Assembly: GCA_003550325.1 (NCBI GenBank)
Contig: QKWP01000264.1
Coordinates: 148,806-212,805, forward strand
Source: Gigaspora rosea
Taxonomy: Eukaryota; Glomeromycota; Glomeromycetes; Diversisporales; Gigasporaceae
Direction of reading: 5' to 3'
Length of the DNA stretch: 64,000 nucleotides
Shown one piece after another: positions 1 through 8,465 of this stretch. The notes under the pieces were generated by a model. It saw only the letters and a program-made list of their open reading frames with translations, searched no databases and was not told the origin of the DNA. Made by a program: the position numbers and the translations under genes. Position 1 is the stretch's first letter. Each line of letters starts with the position of its first letter.

Positions 1-125
1 TTTTTTTTTTTTTTTTTTTTAGGGACGGACTGATCCGGACCGGTCCCAATTTATGGACCGTGGACTGCTTAGACCGGTTCAAAAGACCGGTCCGGACCGC
101 GGTCCTTGACGGACCGTAACATCCC
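1..125. repeat. poly-T run and GGACCG-rich repeat truncating array A
   Basis: A 20-base T run is followed by about 95 bp built from interleaved GGACCG/CGGTCC words, far richer in G+C than the flanks and rich in short inverted repeats. It abuts the first kinase module in mid-exon, so it is either an inserted repeat whose other end lies outside the window or an assembly junction. No coding potential of its own; the ATG at 106 lies inside this repeat and is not a convincing start. Confidence 0.6.
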
Positions 126-129
126 TACA

Positions 130-441
130 GAAGCATGGTGCCAGACATGTGACCCTCAGAGAACGACTCATGGATGGACAAGTGGAAATAAAAATATTGA
201 TGATTACATTAAAGAATTCCAGAATAAAACCACAGAATATAAGAATGTGATCGAGTGGATTCCTTTTAATAGATTAGATATTATTCAAAAGAATGGCGAC
301 GAACTTTTAGCAAATTGGTTAGAAGGTATACGAATAATTTCTGAGGATGAAAACAAGAAATGTACGCAATCACGTAAGCCATATATAATTGACCTTAAAA
401 TATTGCATAGTTCTCAGAATATAATGGATCTGTTAGACGAG
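130..441 (+). pseudogene. Array A module exon A1 (zinc-ribbon/N-lobe module, 5'-truncated)
   Basis: First of seven tandem module exons. It opens at the second half of the zinc-ribbon motif (AWCQTCDP), so the upstream C-x2-C pair and the YGLTQN/EYML segment are missing, replaced by the GGACCG repeat. It continues with the linker WTSGNKNIDDYIKEFQ, the N-lobe start VIEWIPFNRL, a degenerate glycine loop (IQKNGDE), then DLKIL (the VAIK-lysine position) and LLDE (the alpha-C glutamate position). It ends in phase 0 at the donor GTAAGA (442). 104 codons without a stop. No usable start codon remains, so on present evidence it is a fragment unless the gene extends beyond the window. Confidence 0.7.
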
Positions 442-558
442 GTAAGATGTTAGATAAAATCTAATTTATTTTACCATTATCATGTGTATATACTTATAAA
501 TTATATTTACCTATATCATGTGTATATACTTATAAATTATATTTACCTACCTAATAAG

Positions 559-1024
559 TTTAAGAATTATATAAATGCTAATGAATGTAAAGTATACGGG
601 CTAACTCAAAACACAGCTACTAATGAATATATGTTGGCATTTGATAAATTTCATTCTGAAAGATTTGTTAAGAATGGAGAATGTGCATATTGTAGCCGAT
701 ACAACACATCTAAAGCATGGTGCCAGACGTGTGACCCGCATAAAACGACTCAAGGATGGACAAGTGGAAATAAGAGTATTGATGATTTCATTAAAGAATT
801 TCAGCATAGAACCACAAAATATGAGAATGTGATCGAATGGATTCCTTTTAATAGATTAGATAATTTTCAAAAAAATGGTGATGAATTTTTAGCAATTTGG
901 TTAGATGGTATACGAATTACTGAGCCAAACCGTGAGAATAAAATACATAAAATCACGTAAGCCATATATAATTGACCTTAAAATATTGTATAGTTCTCAG
1001 AATTCACTGGATCTGTTAGACGAG
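559..1024 (+). pseudogene. Array A module exon A2 (full module, frameshifted)
   Basis: Complete module. It begins after acceptor AATAAG with FKNYI, then KVYGLTQN and EYMLAFDKF (the beta4-beta5/hinge of a kinase), the zinc ribbon C-x2-C-x9-C-x2-CDP, WTSGNKSIDD, VIEWIPFNRL, FQKNGDEFLAIWLDG, and ends LDLLDE before GTAAGA at 1025. Length is 466 nt, not a multiple of three. The frame is lost between about 915 and 955 (stop TAA at 958-960), then DLKIL resumes one frame over. Either a real lesion or a sequence error. The following intron (1025-1105, 81 nt) is stop-free and a multiple of three, so its retention would not shift the frame. Confidence 0.75.
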
Positions 1025-1105
1025 GTAAGATTTAAGATAAAATATATATTTATTTTACCATTATCATGTGTATATACTTATAAATTATATTTACCTGTTA
1101 ATAAG

Positions 1106-1585
1106 TTTAAGAAACATTTAGAGGATTACAAATTTAAAGTATACGGGCTAACTCAAAACACAACTACTAATGAGTATATGTTGGCATTTGATAAATTTCA
1201 TACTAAAAGAATTAATAAGAATGGAGAATGTGAAAATTGTAATCGATATAACACATCGCTAGCATGGTGTCAGACATGTGACCCTCAGAGAACGACCCAA
1301 GGATGGACAAGTGGAAATAAGAGTATTGATGATTGCATTAAAAAATTTCAGTTTGAAGTTACAGAATATGAGAATGTGATCGAGTGGATTCCTTTTAATA
1401 GGTTAAATAATATTCAAAAAATTGGTGATGAATTTTTAGCAATTTGGTTAGACGGCATACAAATAATTTCTACGGACACGAAAAATGATGACATATACTA
1501 TAAATGCACAAAATCACGAGCGTCATGTATAATTAACCTTAAAACATTGCATAGCACTCATAATTCGATAGATTTATTAAATAAG
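1106..1585 (+). CDS. Array A module exon A3 (zinc ribbon + degenerate kinase N-lobe, intact frame)
   Basis: 480 nt, 160 codons, phase 0 at both ends (acceptor AATAAG, donor GTAAGA at 1586). Order: FKKHL, KVYGLTQN, EYMLAFDKF, zinc ribbon with four cysteines (C-x2-C, x9, C-x2-C), WTSGNKSIDD, VIEWIPFNRL, degenerate glycine loop (IQKIGDEF), AIWLDG, NLKTL (lysine kept), IDLLNK (glutamate replaced by lysine). It has an insertion of charged residues before the lysine relative to its siblings. Known family context: TKL kinases of Rhizophagus carry this zinc-ribbon/WTSGN region once, in front of the kinase domain. Here it is an internal repeat; no separate catalytic function is expected. Confidence 0.75.
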
Positions 1586-1659
1586 GTAAGATAAAGTCTA
1601 TATTTATTTTATTATTCTTGATTTTTATGCATTGCTAACATACATTCTTATTTAATAAG

Positions 1660-2103
1660 TTTAAGAGTTATATAAAGGATGAAAAATTCAAAGTATATGG
1701 ACTGACTCAAAATGCAGTTACTAACAATTACATGTTGATATTTGATAAATTTCACTCTGAAAGAAGCGCATCAAATGGGAATTGTGCACATTGTAAACGA
1801 TATAACACGTCTGAAGCTTGGTGTCAGACATGTGATCCTTTTAAAACAGCTCAAGGATGGACTAGTGCAAATGAAAATATTAATAACATTATTAAAGAAC
1901 TTCAACTTAAAACTATAGGACATGAGTATATGATCGAGTGGATTCCTTTTAATAAATTAGATGATATACAAAAGAATGGTGATGAACTTTTTGCGACTTG
2001 GTTGGATGGCATACGAATAATTTCTGGGAACAAATACATTGGATATGCACAATCGCGTACGCCATGTATAATCGATCTTAAAATATTGAATCAATTAGAG
2101 GAG
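1660..2103 (+). CDS. Array A module exon A4 (zinc ribbon + degenerate N-lobe, intact frame)
   Basis: 444 nt, 148 codons, phase 0 at both ends. Contains FKSYI, KVYGLTQN, YMLIFDKF, zinc ribbon (CAHCKRYNTSEAWCQTCDP), the linker written WTSANENINN (Gly and both Asp lost), MIEWIPFNKL, IQKNGDELFATWLDG, DLKIL, and a shortened helix ending LEE. The stretch between lysine and exon end is about seven residues shorter than in other modules. The upstream intron 1586-1659 contains a CTAAC-like branch sequence near 1634. Sequence drift in the linker suggests relaxed constraint, but the frame and all four zinc-binding cysteines are kept. Confidence 0.75.
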
Positions 2104-2174
2104 GTAAGACGTAATATAAAATCTATTTATTTATTCATATTTGTGTATTTACTGATTTGCCTTCATATTTAAAG

Positions 2175-2624
2175 TTTAAGTGTTATATTATGGACCAAAA
2201 ACTTAAAGTATATGGACTAACTCAAAACCTAGCTACTAGCGATTACATGTTGGTATTTGATAAATTTCATTTCGAAAGAAGTGAATCGAATGGAAAATGT
2301 GCATATTGTAACCGATATAATACTTCTAATGGTAGTTGTCAGACATGCGATCCTCAAAGGACAAGTGGAAATAAGAATATTGATAATTACATTAAAGAAT
2401 TTCAACTTACAGCAACAGCGTATGAGAATGTGATCGAGTGGATTCCTTTTAAGAGATTAAATAATATTCGAAAGAATGATGATAAATTTTTGGCAACCTG
2501 GTTAGATGGTATACGAATTTCTGAGTATAATAACCGGGGTGAATACAAGGTATCACGTACGCCGTGGACAGTTGACCTTATGATATTTCATAGTTCTTTG
2601 AATTCAATGGATCTATTAGATGAG
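2175..2624 (+). CDS. Array A module exon A5 (zinc ribbon + degenerate N-lobe, intact frame)
   Basis: 450 nt, 150 codons, phase 0 at both ends. Closest to exon B3 of the duplicate array, sharing two features: the zinc ribbon reads GSCQTC instead of AWCQTC, and the residues between CDP and TSGN are shortened so the tryptophan of WTSGN is absent. The catalytic-lysine position is methionine (VDLM in A5, VGLM in B3), whereas the glutamate (LLDE) is kept. These shared changes arose before the A/B duplication, so this module lost any nucleotide-binding capacity early while staying open for translation. Confidence 0.75.
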
Positions 2625-2699
2625 GTAAGATATATGATAAATTCTATTATTATGTGTATCTTATTTTATTTTTATACTTATATTTGCCTATTTAATAAG

Positions 2700-3154
2700 T
2701 TTAAAAATTATATAAGGGATAATAAAAAAATTTTTAAAATATTTGGATTAACCCAAAACATTGTTAATAATGAATATATGCTGGTATTTGATAAATTTTA
2801 TTCCGAAAGAAATGAATCGAATGGAAAATGTGCATATTGTAACCGATATAATACATCTAAAGCTTGGTGTCAGACATGTCATCCTTTAAAACAGCGCAAG
2901 GCTGGACAAGTGGAAATAAGAATATTGATGAGTGCATTAAAGAATTTCAGCTTAAAGCCACAGAGTATGAAAATGTGATTGAGTGGGTTCCTTTTAATAG
3001 ATTAATAAAAATTCAAAAAAATAGTGATGGATTTTCAGCAACCTGGATAGATGGCATACGAATAATCTCTAAAGATAAACGCACACAATCACGTACAGAA
3101 CCATGTATAATCACACTTAAAACATTGTCTAATTCTCAGGATTTTTTAACAGAT
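2700..3154 (+). pseudogene. Array A module exon A6 (frameshifted by one missing T)
   Basis: 455 nt. Order as in the other modules: FKNYI, KIFGLTQN, EYMLVFDKF, zinc ribbon ending CHP rather than CDP, WTSGNKNIDE, VIEWVPFNRL, IQKNSDGFSATW, TLKTL, FLTD. After TCHP at about 2883 the exon has three T's where the paralogous exon B4 has four, shifting the frame by one. The correct frame continues to the donor GTGAGT at 3155. A homopolymer is a common place for sequence error, so this may be intact in the organism. Together with A2 it is the only visible obstacle to reading A1-A8 as one gene. Confidence 0.75.
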
Positions 3155-3228
3155 GTGAGTTGAAATTTTGTTTATGTTTTATTTATTTACTTTTATATAA
3201 ATTAATATGCAATTTCATATATTATTAG

Positions 3229-4876
3229 TTTAAAAATCAAATGCGATCAAAAGACAAAGAAATCAAAATATACGGCATAACAAAATTTCTAGACAGTGGT
3301 GAATATATGATAGTATCAAAAAATACAACGAGTAATGAAAATAATGATATGTTTGCTTCTAAAAGAAATTATTGTAATGGCAAATGTACAAATTGTAATC
3401 GATTTAATACTTCGACAAATTGGTGTCTATCATGTGATCCCTATAGAATAACTAGGAAATGGACGAGTGGTAATAAAGAAATTGATGATTGTATTAAAGA
3501 GTTTCAACTTAGTGCTACTGAACCCAAGAAAGCAATTGAGTGGATTCCGTTTGAAAAACTAAATATCATAAAAACGATTGGTAAAGGAGGATTTGGCACT
3601 GTATTTTTAGCAAATTGGCAGCAAAACGCCTCAAATGAAAATGAACATATACGCTTGCAACATATTAAGGTAGCACTCAAAACTTTGCCTGGGGTAAAAA
3701 ACAATTCTAATGATTTTCTAAAAGAAGTAAGTTAAAGCTATAGTTTAATTATTTTTTATATGGTTTATTACTTTAATTTATTGATATCTAGATAACTTAA
3801 ATAAACTTTATTAGTTTAAAAGTCATATGCATTGTAGATTAGAAGGTAGCAGACTCGAAATATATGGGCTTACACAAAACACGAAAACGAAAGAATATAT
3901 GATGGTAATTCAATATGCTAATAAAGGAGATCTTCATAATTATCTAAAATCGAATTTTGAAGAGCTTACTTGGGAAGATAAATTATCATTGTTAATTGAT
4001 ATTTCAAAAGATTTAATTAAAATCCACAAAGCAGAATATATCCATTGTGATCTTCACTGCGGCAATATTTTACAGCATAAAGAAGAATCATGGCTTGGGT
4101 CGTTAAAATCCTATGTCGCAGATTTAGGATTATCTCGAAAAAATGAAGACTGTGTTTTAAAAAAAGGAATTTATGGGATTATGCCTTATATTGCTCCAGA
4201 AGTTTTATTAGGTCAGAAATATACGCCCGCAGCAGATGTATATAGTTTTGGCGTTATTATGACAGAGATGACTACTGGAATACGTCCATTTTATGAACAT
4301 TCATTTGATACTAAACTTGCAATAGAAATTTCTTGTGGAAAAAGACCCGAATTTGCTTTAAGAACTCCTAATTGCTATATTGAATTGGCAAAATCATGTA
4401 TGCATTTTGACTCACAAAGACGGCCTACTGCAGAAACAATTTATAATAAGCTTTCTGAATGGCATAACTATGTAAAGGAATCTAATGAAACTGATGAACT
4501 TGATGAATTCGTTGAATCTGATGAATCTGATGAATCTGATGAATATGATGAATTTAATAACCCGAACGAATATGATAAATCTGATGAAGTTGAAGAAATT
4601 AATGAATTCAATAAGCCGGACGAATATGATAAATCTGATAAATCCAATGAAAAGTTACAAATAATTAGTGAATTTATGGCTGCTGATAGGATAATTCCAG
4701 AGCTATCAATAACTTTAAGAGAACATCCTGATATTGTATATGCAAGCAGGTTTATTAATACTCACGATATTGCTCAATATTATAAAGAAATAAGCGACCA
4801 ATTTAATATAAAAGATGAAATAGGTGATTATATACACTTCAATTTTTTTAAGTTTTCATTAATTTTATTGTATTAA
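3229..4876 (+). CDS. Zinc-ribbon TKL-type protein kinase, last two exons of array A
   Basis: Two exons, 3229-3726 and 3815-4876, joined across an 88-nt phase-0 intron (GTAAGT...TTAG). Counting from Met at 3241 the product is 515 residues. Zinc ribbon C49-x2-C52 and C62-x2-C65; WTSGNKEIDDCIKEFQ; kinase domain from about 99 with an intact glycine loop GKGGFG (114-119), lysine 147 in VALK, alpha-C glutamate 162 at the exon junction, HCDLHCGN (catalytic Asp241, Asn246), DLG 265-267, APE 289-291. HRD arginine is replaced by Cys (non-RD), and DLG replaces DFG, as is common in this family. The tail is acidic with repeated DESDE/DEYDKSDE words. If spliced to exons A3-A6 it would be the C-terminus of a much longer protein; Met3241 is the conservative start. 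Ser/Thr/Tyr kinase activity is inferred from motifs; substrate unknown. Confidence 0.8.
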
Positions 4877-5493
4877 TAAATATTTACTGTATCTATATAA
4901 TATAGCTTCCGCTTCTAATGATTTTGAAATTCCAAATGACGCGGTAAATCAATAGATAGAAAAGCAGGAGGCAGTTATCAAAAGTTTTATATGCATAGTG
5001 TATTGCGATTTGGTTATTAACTTTTCAGTTATGCGATGAAACGCTTAAAAAATCATTGCTCAGAGAACGAATTCAGTCATTTTAACATTTTATTTACTTA
5101 TATAATCGTTTTTTTTAATCGACTATTTATTTATATTACCTTATCATATTTATTACGTTAATCGTCATTTTTTTATCATATTTATTTATCATATTTATTT
5201 ATTATCTCTTATTTATTATATTTGTTACGTTAATAGTTAATAGCTACGTTAATAGTCTAATTTAAATTTTTTTTGATGGTCGAAATTCTGAAAGATTTTC
5301 ATACTTACAGGGGCAGGAGCAGGACATCGCCTGAAAATTCGTAGAGTCTGCTACAATCCAATTACAATGAATATTAAAAAGTATCTTTATTTTAACTTAA
5401 AAAATCAAATTTTCTACAATGTTTTGATCGTTTTTATTTAATAACATACGATATTTAATATACAGTAACTATTATCCTTTTTTTTTTTTTTAA
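4877..5493. other. AT-rich spacer shared by blocks A and B
   Basis: No gene seen. The stretch aligns with 27741-29008 of block B, except that B carries a SINE where A has an uninterrupted site at about 5121-5133. It lies between two convergently transcribed genes, so both 3' ends fall here. AATAAA at 4875 overlaps the kinase stop region and could serve as a poly(A) signal. Confidence 0.6.
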
Positions 5494-7063
5494 CTATGTT
5501 GTTAAATATTGAGTTTTTTCAATATTTTTCATAAGCAAGCTATTAATAAAATTTAATATAGATTGATTGATATTATTTCTAAAAAGATTTAAAGAGGTTA
5601 TAGCAGTGTTTTTATGAAGAGCCTCAACTAATGAGCTTCCTACATCAGAATCAAGTTTATTATGACAAAGAATCAAGGAGGTTAAAGTGTTATTTTTATA
5701 AAGAGCTTCTGCTAATGCTTTCCCTCCAGTATTACGAATGTTATTTGTCCGAAGATCAAGATAAGTCAGAGTATTATTTACGGATAGAGCTATAGCTATT
5801 GCCTTTCCACCTTCAGGACCAAGTTGATTATTATAAAGATCCAAATAAATTAAAGATTTGTTTTGATAAAGAGATACAGCTAATAATTTTCCCACCTCCG
5901 AATCAAATTTATTAAAACATTATTATCAATCATAGCTCTTGCGATCGCTTTTCCCGCTTCATGACCAAGTTAATTATTTCCAAGATTTAAAGAAGTTAAA
6001 GTAGTGTTTACATAAAGAACTGATGCTAAAGCTTTTCCACCATCCGTTTCCAATTGATTATTATAAAGAATTAATTCAATTAAGGAAGTGTTCTTATAAA
6101 GAGCATCCGCCAACAGTTTTCCACCTTCAGGACCAAATTGATTATTATAAAGACTCAAAGAGGTTAGAGTAGTGTTATATTTAATAACCTCAGCTACAGC
6201 TTTACTTCCTTCATAACCAAGTCGATTGGAACCAAGTTTTAAGGAGGTCAGAGTAGTGTTTTTATGAAGTGCCTCAATTAATGCTTTACCTCCTAAATAA
6301 CCAAGATGACATTTCGAAATACTAAGATAATTGAGAGTAGTATTCATTTTAAGAACATTTGCTAATTCTTGTCCTACTTCAGAACCAAGGTGATTGTTAT
6401 AAAAACGTAAACAAGTTAAAGTAGTATTCTTATAAAGAGCTTTTACTATTATATTTCCTACTTCAGTGCCAAATTGATTATTATAAAGACTTAATTGATT
6501 TAGGGTAGTATTCTTACAAAGCGCATCAGCTAATTCTTCACCATCTTCTAAACAAATTTTATTATTTCTAATATTTAAAGAAGTTAAAGTAGAGTTGTTA
6601 CAAAGAGTCTTTGCCAGTGCTTTAATATCCTCAGGTAGAAGTTCATTCCTCGAAAATGTTAAAGAAGATAAATTTGTGCTTTTATTAAGAATCATTTCAA
6701 ATAAATTTACTGCTTTACCACGAATACTTAAATATTTAAGTTTTACACTTGTACTTAAAAGCATTAGAGTTAAAGAATGTTTAATTTTTTTTAGTAACAG
6801 TTGGCCAAGAATAATGAAACTCTTGTTTTTCATGATAAAGCCAATTTATAATTCCATCATCAGAATCAATATTAATATCAGTAATATAAGTTGTATATTC
6901 GAATAATGGTTTTGAATTATTCGGAAACATTATATTAAAAGGAATTAATAGAGCTTGTTCTTCTGTATTCAACATTAAAAGGAATGTTTTTACGAGTGAT
7001 TTATTTTTTAAAAACGTCTAGTTCACTCCATAATATTGGTACAACATTTCTACACCATCGACG
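5494..7063 (-). pseudogene. F-box/LRR (ribonuclease-inhibitor-type) gene body, block A
   Basis: Paralogue of the gene at 29009-30688. About 13 leucine-rich repeats of 28 residues (pattern L.L..N.LG.EGGKALA.AL..NTTLTSL) follow a linker with DINIDSDDGIINWLYHEK. Lesions: the first 31 codons (F-box start) are absent, cut off at about 7063; an extra T in the run at 6785-6792 shifts the frame; an in-frame TAA sits at 5970-5972, also present in the B copy; and 22 nt are missing near 5911 relative to B, shifting the frame again. The missing start is found inverted at 14085-14177. LRRs of this type bind proteins; with an F-box they would select substrates for an SCF ubiquitin ligase. This copy cannot make the full protein. 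Confidence 0.85.
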
Positions 7064-7143
7064 ACGGTGTTACCCTTGCATATCGTACCCCCTGCCGTAG
7101 ATCATAACTGTGTCACGGGACTACTATGCCTCATGCCCCGAAT

Positions 7144-7420
7144 GGGGGTCGTCTAAAGCCATGTACCCACGTGACATTTTCGTGTAAATCAACCAAACGG
7201 AGTCGCGAAATTTTGTTTACACGGATCAGCCCGAAGAAGTCAAAAAACAAAAAAAACGCAAGAACATAAAAACGGCATTCTAAATCTATCTTGGGCCATT
7301 AATAAAAAATGTCGGGAAGGTAATTTTACCTATATTGGTCCTAACCCTAACCCGACCCTAATGCTAAACAGACTCTAAAATTTCAAAAAATCACGTGGGT
7401 ACATGGCTTTAGCCATCCCC
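7144..7420. mobile_element. TIR element (MITE family M1), copy 1
   Basis: Terminal inverted repeats of about 30 bp (GGGGGTCGTCTAAAGCCATG at the left; the mirror ends AGCCATCCCC). The core contains CCTAACCCTAACCCGACCCTAA, an interstitial telomere-like run, and TCGGGAAGG. It matches copies at 14594-14890 and 62041-62328 and has no ORF. It lies about 80 bp inside the left inversion breakpoint and is oriented opposite to copy 2. Confidence 0.75.
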
Positions 7421-8465
7421 TAAAAAAAGTTAACTTAACGAAAATCTATTTCCAAAATTAACGTTGATACAACCAAACCAACCCAAAAAAGTAATTTTAG
7501 CGTAGCACCAAACGCCGGCAATTGCTTCTAAGCGCTAACTAGCTATATGTGGAATTTTTTTAATAATTAATACAAATTTTTAAATTGGTTGAACTCCGAT
7601 AGTTCAATTATTCAATAAAATTTATCGATTATTGCCCAATGCTGCATTAGAGAAAACTAGTGTATTTTTAAAGATAATATCATTAATTTTCAATATTAAT
7701 CTTTTTTGAATATAAAAATTAAAGTTTTTTTTATTCTAATTGTCCAAAGCGTAGCGAGGACTCTTTCTTTTCAAGCAAATGTGAATGAGAATGCCCGGTG
7801 GACAAAACCAATCAAAATTAAGCATTTCGGATCCCGTGATGATCTGCAATCAGGGCTTATATGCACAACAAATTTACAATCGTTGAAAGCGTAAAATTTA
7901 TTCGCTTCGAACCATCATCAGATCCTGAATTCCTAGTGTTTATTGCTTATGATTAACCATTTGGAGAAAAGACTGCATGCACATACAGTAAGACACAATA
8001 AGACATTTTGTTCCATAAGTATTTATTTGAAAATACTAATACAAATTATGTTAACACACATAAGTGACAATTTTTTTTGCTTCATAATTTTCATTTTGTT
8101 AACCGTTCGAACAAAGACCGTATACATGTAGTAACACAAATTTCATTTGAATACTGTATAATATTAACAAAAACTGTATATAAATAATATAAAATGCAGT
8201 TAAAAATTAATTTTTGGACAAAAACGTATATCTATAAGATTTTTCTCTTTCATTCATCAAGTCTATCTTTAATTTTGAATTGAATCATTCTCAATATATT
8301 TCCATCACAGCTTCTACTACCAAATCTATTGTAAAGTTCACTAATATTATCATTTTTACTATATTTACAAAGAACTTAAACGGTATCAATTTCGTTAGTA
8401 CTATTAGTACTAGAATTATTCTTATAATTCTTATTATATTTACGAAGAGTTTGACTTTGACCTCT
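7421..8465. other. 3' flank of the Sel1-kinase gene, block A
   Basis: No gene recognised. From about 7560 upward it aligns, reverse-complemented, with 36371-36975 of block B, including a segment with CGAACAAAGACCGTATACAT. Between 8280 and 8465 it corresponds to C-terminal coding sequence in B (poly-Asn region), left outside the frame in A because A's tail ends earlier at 8466. Confidence 0.55.

Larger units (their letters stand above)
442..3814 (+). other. Seven phase-0 introns of array A
   Basis: Introns at 442-558, 1025-1105, 1586-1659, 2104-2174, 2625-2699, 3155-3228 and 3727-3814 (117, 81, 74, 71, 75, 74 and 88 nt). Donors are GTAAGA, GTAAGT or GTGAGT; acceptors are AAG or TAG, each followed by the same exon start TTTAA(A/G) (Phe-Lys). 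Because every module exon is flanked by phase-0 introns, copies can be gained or lost without shifting frame. The splice sites were set by eye from exon conservation, with no transcript evidence. Confidence 0.75.
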
